5,885 nt of DNA. Origin: Proteobacteria bacterium UBA7821 (GTDB lineage Bacteria > Pseudomonadota > Gammaproteobacteria > Comchoanobacterales > Comchoanobacteraceae). Below the pieces are notes generated by a model that was not told where the DNA came from, made no database searches, and saw only the letters and a program-made list of their open reading frames with translations. A program made the translations under genes and the position numbers. This document shows, one piece after another, positions 1-5,610 of this stretch. The DNA is taken from the NCBI GenBank assembly GCA_002480165.1, contig DLBP01000081.1:1-5885 (forward strand). Reading direction: 5' to 3'. Each line of letters starts with the position of its first letter. Position 1 is the stretch's first letter.

Positions 1-528
1 CCTGCTTCTTTGAGCTGATTGGCGTTGAATCCTGCTGCGTTGAGCTCTGTGGTGGTGAATCCTGCTTCTTTGAGCTGATTGGCGTTGAATCCTGCTTTTT
101 TGAGATTTTTGGCGGTGAATCCTGCATTTTTGAGCTCTGGGGCGGTGAATCCTGCTTTTTTGAGCTCTGTGGCGGTGAATCCTTCTGCTTTGAGCTCAAA
201 GGCTCCGTCGAATCCTGCTGTTTTGAGCTCTGAGAGGGTGAATCCTGCTTTTTTGAGCTCTGTGGCGGTGAATCCTGAACCTATGAAGTCTTCGGCTTCG
301 AATCCTGCTTGTTTGAGCCGTGAAGTGTCGTTGATTCCTGAATCTTTGAAGTCTTTGGGGCTGAATCCTGCTTGTTTGAGCTCTGGGTACTTGAATAATA
401 TTTTACGACCTTCAATCGTGAGCTCTTTGGCGGTGAATCCTGCTTTTTTGAGCTCTTCGGCGGTGAATCCTGCATCTTTGAGATTTTTGGCGGTGAATCC
501 TGCTTCTTTGAGCTGTTTGGCGGTGAAT
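1..528 (-). repeat. Tandem 30-bp coding repeat array
   Basis: The DNA repeats with a 30-bp period that matches the 10-residue protein unit. Most units carry the motif tgagctc followed by a variable part and ggcggtgaatcctgc on the plus strand. Units at 1-30 and 61-90 are identical. Regular units occupy 1-180 and 214-303; 181-213 is a 33-bp unit, 304-408 is irregular, and regular units resume up to 528. All length changes are multiples of three, so the reading frame is kept. The high identity, including third codon positions, points to recent expansion or homogenisation by recombination or slippage. Confidence 0.9.
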
Positions 529-617
529 TCTTCTGTTTTGAGCGCTTTGACGATATCTACGCCTGCTTTCCCATCTGTTTTTAATTGTTCTATTCTGCCC
601 GTTATGTCTTTCGCCAT
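1..617 (-). CDS. Decapeptide-repeat protein, N-terminal part (runs off left edge)
   Basis: The minus strand is open without a stop from an ATG at 617-615 to the window edge, giving 205 complete codons plus a partial Gly codon. The start is preceded by AGGAG (627-623) with 5 bases between. Residues 1-30 form a non-repetitive, charged head (MAKDITGRIEQLK...). From about residue 31 the protein is a run of 10-residue units of consensus F-T-A-x-E-L-K-x-A-G (for example FTATELKKAG), with irregular units at about residues 66-114 and one 11-residue unit at 136-146. There is no signal peptide, membrane segment or cysteine. The Thr before a short helix-favouring stretch and the closing Gly suggest each unit is a short capped helix in a solenoid; that is inference. 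Comparable AGFxAxELK arrays occur in large repetitive proteins, some from host-associated bacteria, but I know of no established function. The unbroken frame through about 17 units, the ribosome site and the codon-phased repeat argue for a real gene. Total length is unknown. Confidence 0.85.
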   Translation of the reverse strand, partial: MAKDITGRIEQLKTDGKAGVDIVKALKTEEFTAKQLKEAGFTAKNLKDAGFTAEELKKAGFTAKELTIEGRKILFKYPELKQAGFSPKDFKDSGINDTSRLKQAGFEAEDFIGSGFTATELKKAGFTLSELKTAGFDGAFELKAEGFTATELKKAGFTAPELKNAGFTAKNLKKAGFNANQLKEAGFTTTELNAAGFNANQLKEA

Positions 618-641
618 GCCGTCTCCTTATGACTTTCTTGC

Positions 642-658
642 TTTATAGTCTATTTATA
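642..658 (-). promoter_or_regulatory. Possible -10 region for the decapeptide-repeat gene
   Basis: Two TATAAA hexamers lie on the minus strand (647-642 and 658-653), 25 to 36 bases upstream of the ATG at 617. Neither has a convincing -35 hexamer at 17 bases. The surrounding sequence is simply AT-rich, so this is a weak call. The rest of the 618-891 intergenic region holds the divergent rplM promoter and nothing else I can support. Confidence 0.3.
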
Positions 659-827
659 GTACATATTTGTATTTTAGCTATTAATTGTTAGTAAATAGTT
701 AGGAATTTGTGCAATTTATTGTCTAAAAGTAGGGTGGTTGGCTGGCTTCGGCTTGAAAGAAATGCAAAAATTAGCAAAATAAAGCACGCTTAGATTAATC
801 CGAGACAAATGTATTTGATTATACCCC

Positions 828-856
828 TTGCATTAATTTGATATTTTTGGTAAAAT
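828..856 (+). promoter_or_regulatory. Sigma70-type promoter for the rplM operon
   Basis: TTGCAT at 828-833 (three of six to the -35 consensus, with the TTG kept) is followed by exactly 17 bases and then TAAAAT at 851-856 (five of six to the -10 consensus). Transcription would begin near 863, leaving a leader of about 30 bases before the GTG start of rplM. No further promoter is obvious before the later genes, so this one could serve the whole plus-strand block. Confidence 0.6.
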
Positions 857-891
857 AACACGATTGTCAATTAACATGAAAGGTTGCATAA

Positions 892-1326
892 GTGAAATCA
901 ACAAAATTTATTGCTTTAAATCAATCAGATAAAGATTGGTGGGTTGTCGATGGTACAAACCAAATACTAGGGCGGTTAGCCTCAGAATTGGCAACCATAC
1001 TCCGAGGGAAAAACAAGGCGTGTTATAGCCCATTTCAAGACAACGGTGATTTTGTTGTTGTCGTCAACTGTAAAGACATACGTTGTACCACAAAAGAGAA
1101 GACTATCTGGTGGCACACAGGCTTTCCCGGAGGCATTCGTTCTAAACTTGCTAAAGATGAATCCCCCGACAAGTTGCTGATCAATGCCGTGCGGCGTATG
1201 TTGCCCCGAGGGCCATTAGCAAGACAAATGCTAAAAAAACTTAAGGTCTACAACGGCGATTCACACCCACACGCCGCACAAGAACCTAAAAAGCTTATCA
1301 TACAAAACAAGAGGGAAGAGACATGA
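892..1326 (+). CDS. rplM: 50S ribosomal protein L13
   Basis: L13 is an early-assembling large-subunit protein that binds 23S rRNA. The 144-residue product matches the family throughout: DWWVVDGTNQILGRLASELA near residues 15-34, LRGKNKACYSPFQDNGDFVVVVN at 37-59, the HTG...GGI loop at 75-82, MLPRGPLARQMLKKLKVYNG at 103-122 and HPHAAQEP at 125-132. The length is close to the E. coli protein (142), but two segments near residues 66-73 and 83-92 each look about 3 residues shorter. Compared with E. coli, the C-terminus has a few extra charged residues (QNKREET). The start is GTG, with AAAGG at 879-883 upstream. An ATG at 876 is out of frame. The stop overlaps the rpsI start (ATGA), as expected for the coupled L13/S9 pair. 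First gene of the plus-strand operon. Confidence 0.97.
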   Translation: MKSTKFIALNQSDKDWWVVDGTNQILGRLASELATILRGKNKACYSPFQDNGDFVVVVNCKDIRCTTKEKTIWWHTGFPGGIRSKLAKDESPDKLLINAVRRMLPRGPLARQMLKKLKVYNGDSHPHAAQEPKKLIIQNKREET

Positions 1327-1793
1327 GTGAATGCCTAAAAGTAGCCAGCGGCTCTATTCAAGCAAAGGGTGGTAGAAAATCATCTACAGCACGTGTTTTC
1401 TTGTGGCCTGGAACTGGACAGATGGTCATTAATAAAATACCAGCAGATCAATTTTTTAGCACTTCAGGTCCCATATGGGAAAGAAAAGCAACTGAACCAC
1501 TGGAGATCTTAGGTGTTTCAGAACATTTTAATCTCTACATTACTGTTAAAGGTGGTGGTATTACCGGGCAAGCTGGTGCGATACGCCTCGCTATCGCGAA
1601 TGCTTTAGATAAATACGAAGAATCAGGTAAGCCTAAACCAGCCTCTGCAATCGCTAGTGAGCAAGAAGAAGACAGTGATTGGCACACATTACTCAAACGG
1701 AAAAGTTGCTTGACAAGAGACCCTCGAGAAGTCGAGCGAAAGAAAGCTGGTTTGCGCAAAGCACGAAAGCGTCCTCAGTTCTCAAAACGATAG
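1323..1793 (+). CDS. rpsI: 30S ribosomal protein S9, with an apparent internal insertion
   Basis: S9 sits in the head of the small subunit, and its C-terminal tail reaches the P-site tRNA. Core motifs are intact: GGRKSSTARVFLWPG at residues 16-30, LYITVKGGGITGQAGAIRLAI at 71-91 (GGGITGQAGAIR core), TRDPREVERKKAGLRKARKR at 131-150 and the terminal PQFSKR. The product has 156 residues against about 130 in E. coli. The excess comes from an N-terminal extension of about 6 residues, about 2 residues near 46-58, and about 18 residues near 102-119 between the LDKYEES helix and the LLKRK segment. The inserted stretch contains PKPASAIASEQEEDSD: a Pro/Ala part, then an acidic part. That is unusual in so basic a protein. 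The frame is open on both sides, so this is not a frameshift artefact. AGGGA at 1312-1316 is the ribosome site. The gene overlaps rplM by 4 bases and ends 8 bases before sspA. Confidence 0.96.
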   Translation: MSECLKVASGSIQAKGGRKSSTARVFLWPGTGQMVINKIPADQFFSTSGPIWERKATEPLEILGVSEHFNLYITVKGGGITGQAGAIRLAIANALDKYEESGKPKPASAIASEQEEDSDWHTLLKRKSCLTRDPREVERKKAGLRKARKRPQFSKR

Positions 1794-1801
1794 GTGGCTT
1801 A

Positions 1802-2446
1802 ATGGTAGTAGTAAAACGCTCAATTATGACTGTCTACACCAGTCAAGATAATGTTGATGATCATCGAGTACGATTGGTATTAGCTGAAAAAGCCATCGTA
1901 AACCTCGAGGTCGTCTATGTTGATCCTGACAACCCACCAGCCGATCTGATCGAGTTGAATCCTGAGTTAACCACACCAACGTTAGTTGATCGAGGAGATC
2001 TCATTTTGCATGGTGATATCGGGGTGATGACAGAATATCTAGATGATCGTTTTCCACACCCACCATTAATGCCGGCATACCCAGTTCAACGAGCAAAAAT
2101 GAAAATGATGATTAAACGCATAGAACGTGACTGGTATAGTCTTATACACAAGTTAGAAGAGAACCACAATGACCAGGACACCAAAGATCAACTGGTCGCG
2201 TCACTGCTTAAAGTTAGAAGCGCATTTGCAGAGATGCCTTTTTTCTTGAGTACAGATTTCACACTAGTCGATTGTACGGTTGTTCCACTGTTGTGGCGCT
2301 TGAATAGTTTTGATATCGAACTGCCTGAGGCAGCTAGGCCAATCATTGACTATGCTGAACGCATGTTTAAAAGAAAATCATTCCAGATCAGTCTCAATGA
2401 AATAGAATACGACGCTCAGGAGGTTGATGAAAATGAAAGCATTTAA
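1802..2446 (+). CDS. sspA: Stringent starvation protein A
   Basis: SspA is a GST-fold protein that binds RNA polymerase and alters transcription under starvation or acid stress; in Francisella a relative pairs with MglA to drive virulence genes (established knowledge). The 214-residue product matches across its length: KRSIMTVYTS at 5-14, VRLVLAEKA at 23-31, DNPPADLIELNPE at 43-55, PTLVDR at 59-64, EYLDDRFPHPPLMPAYPV at 78-95, RIERDWYSLI at 106-115, DFTLVDCTVVPLLWRL at 152-167. The FPHPP surface pocket (84-88), needed for activity in E. coli, is intact. The hairpin before it (GDLILHGDIGV) seems 2 residues longer than usual, and the typical Glu-Ser of the fold is replaced. The open frame extends upstream into rpsI, but homology begins at KRS, so I chose the ATG at 1802; GGTGG (1793-1797) precedes it. 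It overlaps the sspB start. Confidence 0.95.
   Translation: MVVVKRSIMTVYTSQDNVDDHRVRLVLAEKAIVNLEVVYVDPDNPPADLIELNPELTTPTLVDRGDLILHGDIGVMTEYLDDRFPHPPLMPAYPVQRAKMKMMIKRIERDWYSLIHKLEENHNDQDTKDQLVASLLKVRSAFAEMPFFLSTDFTLVDCTVVPLLWRLNSFDIELPEAARPIIDYAERMFKRKSFQISLNEIEYDAQEVDENESI
2418..2423 (+). promoter_or_regulatory. Ribosome binding site deciding the sspB start
   Basis: A perfect AGGAGG lies inside the end of sspA. Three in-frame candidates follow: TTG at 2424 (no gap), ATG at 2427 (3 bases) and ATG at 2433 (9 bases). Only 2433 has normal spacing, so sspB is started there. Confidence 0.7.
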
Positions 2447-2858
2447 ACCGTTTCAGATCAAAGCCTTCATCGAGTGGCTGTATGAAAGCGACTGTACGCC
2501 ATTTATTATGGTAACCGTTTCTGATACTCCGGGTGTTGAAATTCCAAAAGACCAAGCTCACGAAGGTAAGGTGATGTTCAACCTTATGAAAGAAATGGTT
2601 CAGAACTTTCAGATCAAAGATGGCTGGTTAAGATTTTTGGTTGAAATTGGAACACACACCCAATCCATTGCATTTCCAGTCGATGACGTCAATAGTATCC
2701 ACTGTCTTGAAAATGGCTGGCATTATGTGTTTGAAAGTGAGCAAGATCAACAAGACAGTAAACAGGATAGCGCATCTTTTGAGCTGTCCTACATACAAGG
2801 ACAGGCAACCGCCGTTAAACCATTTAAGAAGAAAGCTCGACTCTCATTGGTTAGGTAG
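2433..2858 (+). CDS. sspB: ClpXP protease specificity-enhancing factor SspB
   Basis: SspB binds the ssrA tag on proteins released from stalled ribosomes and tethers them to the ClpX unfoldase. The 141-residue product has the substrate-binding domain: FQIKAFIEWLYESDCTPFI at about 7-25, TPGVEIP at 32-38, GKVMFNL at 45-51, WLRFLVEIGTHTQSIAFPV at 65-83 and CLENGWHYVFE at 91-101. An acidic, Gln/Asp-rich linker follows (about 102-113). The last residues KKKARLSLVR line up with the ClpX-binding tail of E. coli SspB (GGRPALRVVK), so both functional ends are present. It is shorter than the E. coli protein (165) mainly because the linker is short. It overlaps sspA by 14 bases in another frame, and its stop overlaps the rsmG start (TAGTG), so translation is probably coupled. 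A start at 2427 would add two residues. Confidence 0.93.
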   Translation: MKAFKPFQIKAFIEWLYESDCTPFIMVTVSDTPGVEIPKDQAHEGKVMFNLMKEMVQNFQIKDGWLRFLVEIGTHTQSIAFPVDDVNSIHCLENGWHYVFESEQDQQDSKQDSASFELSYIQGQATAVKPFKKKARLSLVR

Positions 2859-3481
2859 TGAATCTCAATCAATTTATTCAAACAGTCAAGTTAGCCTATC
2901 CAAATATAAGTCTCAGTGACAGCCAATACCAGTCGCTTTACTGGCTAACTCAAGAGTGTCTGCGCTGGTCGGCTGTCCATAATTTAACGTCGTTTAAGAC
3001 AATTGATCGCTTTGTTGATGGGCATATTATTGACTCCTTAAGTCTATGTGATAGCCTCAAGCGAATCAGCAAACAAAATACCATGCTAGATTTTGGTACC
3101 GGTGCCGGATTTCCAGGTTTGGTAATAGCGATACTTAAACCTGATTTAACAATATGCCTGCTGGATAATAATTACAAAAAAATTGCTTTTGTTAATCATG
3201 CAAGGGCTCAGCTTAAACTAAACAATGTGACAACCGTTTGTAAAAATATTCAAGATTACAAGGGTGAGGCTTTTGATATCATCACCGCAAGAGCGGTTTC
3301 CAGTATCAGCGAGATTATAGACAACAGCAAGCACTTGCTAAAAGATGATGGGACATTCTGGCTACTGAAAGGACCCAATTGGCAACAAGAACAGTGGGCT
3401 GGTCAACCACAAGATGTGATCACATTGAGAAATGATCCTAAAAGATTTTTACTGGTAATGACTAAAGTATCAACTGGATGA
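2858..3481 (+). CDS. rsmG: 16S rRNA (guanine-527-N7)-methyltransferase RsmG (GidB)
   Basis: RsmG uses S-adenosylmethionine to methylate G527 in the 530 loop of 16S rRNA; its loss gives low-level streptomycin resistance in several bacteria. The 207-residue product has the family's length and motifs: NLTS at 42-45, the GHIIDS motif at 55-60, the SAM-binding LDFGTGAGFPG at 77-87, LLDNNYKKIAFV at 101-112, ITARAVSS at 142-149 and LLKG at 169-172. The start is GTG at 2858, sharing one base with the sspB stop; GGTTAGG just upstream serves as a weak ribosome site. In most bacteria rsmG lies with mnmG and parAB near the origin, so its place behind sspB is unusual, though it fits the translation theme of this operon. 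Its last 20 bases overlap the convergent protease gene. Confidence 0.94.
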   Translation: MNLNQFIQTVKLAYPNISLSDSQYQSLYWLTQECLRWSAVHNLTSFKTIDRFVDGHIIDSLSLCDSLKRISKQNTMLDFGTGAGFPGLVIAILKPDLTICLLDNNYKKIAFVNHARAQLKLNNVTTVCKNIQDYKGEAFDIITARAVSSISEIIDNSKHLLKDDGTFWLLKGPNWQQEQWAGQPQDVITLRNDPKRFLLVMTKVSTG

Positions 3482-4124
3482 TCGATAGGCTAGCAGAGCT
3501 TATGCCAATGAGAAAGCTATTGAGTAAGCCGAAATATAGGGCAATGACAACGATAACTATGCCATATGGTTCAATTTGATCGTAATAGTAAGCAATGCGT
3601 CTCGGCAGAGCTTGGGCCAGAACCCTTCCTCCATCCAGTGGCAGTATTGGAATTAGATTGACAGCCATTAGAATTAGATTGACTTTAACGCCAAAATCAC
3701 CGATCCCGACAATGAGCGCGATTTGGTTTGTTTCTAGTGTCATTAAGTAATCTGATAACATCATGCAACATTTTAAGTACAGAGCCCACAAAATAGCCAT
3801 CACTAGGTTGGATAGAGGTCCTGCAATGGCAATTAGGCTCATGTCTCGTCTGAGATGGGATAGTGCTCGGGTATTAACAGGCACTGGCTTCGCCCAGCCA
3901 AATACAAAACCACTCATCATTAACATAGCCAGTGGCACAATAACTGTACCAAACCCATCAATATGCTTAATGGGGTTGAGTGTCAGTCGACCTAACATCT
4001 TAGCAGAACCATCACCCAACTGATACGCCACGTAACCATGTGAAAATTCATGTACAGTGATAGCAAATAGTGTCGGTATGATTGCTTGAGCGATTAGATT
4101 AATTAGCTGGTGTTCGTTCATCAT
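3462..4124 (-). CDS. Site-2 protease family (M50) membrane zinc metalloprotease
   Basis: This is an integral-membrane zinc protease of the compact M50 type, which cuts substrates within or near the membrane. In the 220-residue product the zinc site HEFSH is at 25-29 inside the first hydrophobic segment. It is followed by GRLTLNPIKHIDGFGT at 45-60, GWAKPVPVN at 76-84, GPLSN at 102-106 and the second metal motif N-LIPILPLDGGR at 156-167, whose Asp is the third ligand in the family. Hydrophobic segments near 8-30, 58-76, 96-117, 135-160 and 187-205 support several membrane spans. There is no PDZ domain, so it is not RseP-like; it resembles the small YwhC-type group, whose substrates are mostly unknown. 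The start (ATGATG) lies within the end of the MFS gene, overlapping by 26 bases, without a clear ribosome site; translation is probably coupled. An ATG at 4121 is equally possible. Confidence 0.92.
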   Translation of the reverse strand: MMNEHQLINLIAQAIIPTLFAITVHEFSHGYVAYQLGDGSAKMLGRLTLNPIKHIDGFGTVIVPLAMLMMSGFVFGWAKPVPVNTRALSHLRRDMSLIAIAGPLSNLVMAILWALYLKCCMMLSDYLMTLETNQIALIVGIGDFGVKVNLILMAVNLIPILPLDGGRVLAQALPRRIAYYYDQIEPYGIVIVVIALYFGLLNSFLIGISSASLSIIQLIL

Positions 4125-5316
4125 TTAGTGTAACACAATCAGATTTCTGTGTCTCGTTGCAATGTTTGTCTATTTTTTGACTACACCAGATATGTATCAG
4201 ACTCAAACACATCAACACCGCTGACACAGCGACCATTGATTGTTCTGGTATTAGGCTAATCAATTGTATGATGATCGCTGTTGGTATGGCAGATATACCA
4301 ATAATAAGCGGCAATAGTGCATTGGCATCTCGATTAATGAGATCCAGTGCAAGTGAGAGTGAACTCGGTTTAGTGAGCCCACGACATATTCCGTAAGTAG
4401 CAAAAATGGCAATCAAGTAGATGGGTGAATATTTAAATAGTGGATGCAGTACGATAAATGCAATAGTGGCATAAAAACCTAAATAAGCAGCTAATTTATT
4501 TAAATCTTTAGGCTGATAATGCTTTAAGTATTGGTTGATGCTACTCCCAATCATAATCGCTATATTCGGGATAATTAAGACCAAACCGACTTGTAGCGCA
4601 TTGAACCCATACTGATAGAAAAGAAGAATAGGGAATATCAAATTAATACAAACCAAATAACCAGACGCATTGACAATGGAAGTGATAATCGGAATAAACA
4701 TATTGTGTCGACGAATATCTGTTAAGCAAGCTATTGGTTGACTATGGTTCTCTGATGGTTTCCCACAGTCCTGCTGCATTGAGTATAAACACAACATCAC
4801 ACCAATCATAATATTGTATGTTAAAATAAATTGCCAGCCGACTGTACTTGAAACCACACCTGATAGAAATGGACCAATGCAAGTACCCAACGTGTACAAC
4901 CCAAGTATTCTTCCGTAAAAACTTAGCATGTTTTGCTCGGCTTTACAGGTGTTTTTTATAATAATATTAGGCAGTATGTATAAAGATCCAATCCCCATGG
5001 AAGCGATTAGCCACGCAGCCAAGAAGACAGGGTAGTTGTGTGTAGATGACATCATTGCTAGACCAAGCGTTGCTAATGATAAACTGCCAACTAAAGTTCT
5101 ATGCGTTCCAATTAGCCGGTTACTGAAGACGATGAGCAAGTTGCCAGTAGAATAGCCAATGTAATAAATTAAACCCATTGTTTGAGTCTTATCAATGCTA
5201 ATTGAAAAATATTGTGCAATTTCTGGCATGATCGATACAAAAAAAGTCGATGATATGCCTACCCAGAAACTAATCATTGCCAGCAGCTGTTGTCTTGATC
5301 GGTTCTTTTCTTCCAT
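4099..5316 (-). CDS. MFS transporter, DHA1 / Bcr-CflA-like
   Basis: This is a predicted 12-span inner-membrane transporter of 405 residues, probably a proton-coupled drug or metabolite exporter. The N-terminal half has hydrophobic segments near 12-29, 46-64, 73-91, 96-117, 132-154 and 162-178. A cytoplasmic loop follows (about 180-206), then segments near 207-232, 240-259, 273-291, 297-312, 332-354 and 359-378, and a polar tail. MPEIAQYFSIS at 30-40 resembles the Bcr/CflA start of helix 1-2. GTCIGPFLSGVV at 144-155 resembles antiporter motif C (G...GPxxGG), which favours export. The loop 2-3 motif A is degenerate: FSNRLIGTHR stands where DRxGRR is usual, so the Asp is an Asn. The ATG follows AGGAG (5327-5323) by 6 bases. 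It is first in a two-gene unit with the M50 protease. The substrate cannot be told from sequence. Confidence 0.88.
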   Translation of the reverse strand: MEEKNRSRQQLLAMISFWVGISSTFFVSIMPEIAQYFSISIDKTQTMGLIYYIGYSTGNLLIVFSNRLIGTHRTLVGSLSLATLGLAMMSSTHNYPVFLAAWLIASMGIGSLYILPNIIIKNTCKAEQNMLSFYGRILGLYTLGTCIGPFLSGVVSSTVGWQFILTYNIMIGVMLCLYSMQQDCGKPSENHSQPIACLTDIRRHNMFIPIITSIVNASGYLVCINLIFPILLFYQYGFNALQVGLVLIIPNIAIMIGSSINQYLKHYQPKDLNKLAAYLGFYATIAFIVLHPLFKYSPIYLIAIFATYGICRGLTKPSSLSLALDLINRDANALLPLIIGISAIPTAIIIQLISLIPEQSMVAVSAVLMCLSLIHIWCSQKIDKHCNETQKSDCVTLNDERTPAN

Positions 5317-5337
5317 TAAAATCTCCTATCGAATTGT

Positions 5338-5343
5338 ATTATA
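5338..5343 (-). promoter_or_regulatory. -10 hexamer upstream of the MFS gene
   Basis: A perfect TATAAT reads on the minus strand 22 bases before the ATG of the transporter. At 17 bases upstream the -35 match is poor (AACACA, three of six). A better TTGACT (5379-5374) lies 30 bases away, too far for ordinary sigma70 spacing. Transcription would start near 5331 with a very short leader containing the AGGAG. Confidence 0.5.
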
Positions 5344-5476
5344 GTTCATTAATCTTGTTTTGTGTTGATATAGAGTCAATTCATGACAACCAATATGATG
5401 TGAGAGTAAAAGATAACAATTATAATCGTGGTGACAGACCCAGGCTTCTTATATGGTTTGCTATTATTATATTGCT

Positions 5477-5610
5477 AAAACAGTCAAGGTCGTTATTGTG
5501 TTGATGTTGTCTGAGCATGAGAACAAAGGGTTTAATGACACTCTTTTCATTGCCAAACAAGGGTATTTAGCCACTGTATAGAGCTATGTTAGTGTCAATG
5601 ACATCTGCTA
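5477..5610 (-). pseudogene. Decayed duplicate of the ankyrin-gene 3' end
   Basis: Read on the minus strand from 5608, this stretch gives ADVIDTNIALYSG, then a TAA (5569-5567), then residues ending in QHQHNNDLDCF. It parallels AKDVIDTSLGPTNG and the following EHQYNNDLDG of the ankyrin gene just upstream. The copy lies in a different frame from the intact gene and has an internal stop, so it is not expressed as a continuation. Bases 5483-5499 are identical to 5641-5657; the rest is more diverged. It sits directly after the stop of the ankyrin gene and no start codon with a ribosome site precedes it. I read it as the remnant of further ankyrin-coding sequence or of a tandem duplication of the gene's end. 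Confidence 0.75.

Noticed and set aside
281..475. Second minus-strand frame of 64 codons in the array
   Set aside because: It is a frame-shifted reading of the real repeat gene, with no ribosome site and no independent support.
1..528. CRISPR array, considered because of the regular 30-bp repeats
   Set aside because: There are no unique spacers between repeats; the units are contiguous and encode protein in one frame.
79..648. Plus-strand open frame of 189 codons across the repeat array (NPAFLSS-type repeats)
   Set aside because: It is the antisense shadow of the minus-strand decapeptide gene. It begins at a TTG without a ribosome site, and the repeat itself is what keeps all these frames open.
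672..708. Weak inverted repeat (ctatt ... aatag) in the left intergenic region
   Set aside because: The stem is only about 5 bases in AT-rich DNA and is not followed by a T run, so neither an operator nor a terminator is supported.
876..932. Short 18-codon upstream frame overlapping the rplM start
   Set aside because: No ribosome site precedes its ATG and the peptide shows nothing recognisable; the AAAGG inside it serves the GTG of rplM.
1535..1759. Minus-strand frame inside rpsI
   Set aside because: Antisense shadow of a conserved gene, without a start signal.
1679..1801. Upstream extension of the sspA frame into rpsI, 41 codons
   Set aside because: It lies inside rpsI, shows no SspA homology, and the family begins at about the ATG at 1802.
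2424..2432. TTG start for sspB at 2424
   Set aside because: It abuts the AGGAGG with no spacing; the ATG at 2433 is correctly spaced and agrees better with family length.
2641..2919. Alternative frame across the sspB-rsmG junction
   Set aside because: It overlaps two confidently identified genes and has no family features.
3763..4023. Plus-strand frame opposite the M50 gene
   Set aside because: Antisense shadow; the minus strand carries the HEFSH and LDGGR motifs.
5277..5504. Plus-strand frame of 75 codons across the MFS 5' region and intergenic DNA
   Set aside because: It covers the MFS start, its ribosome site and -10 on the other strand and runs into the ankyrin remnant; the hydrophobic stretch reflects AT-rich composition.
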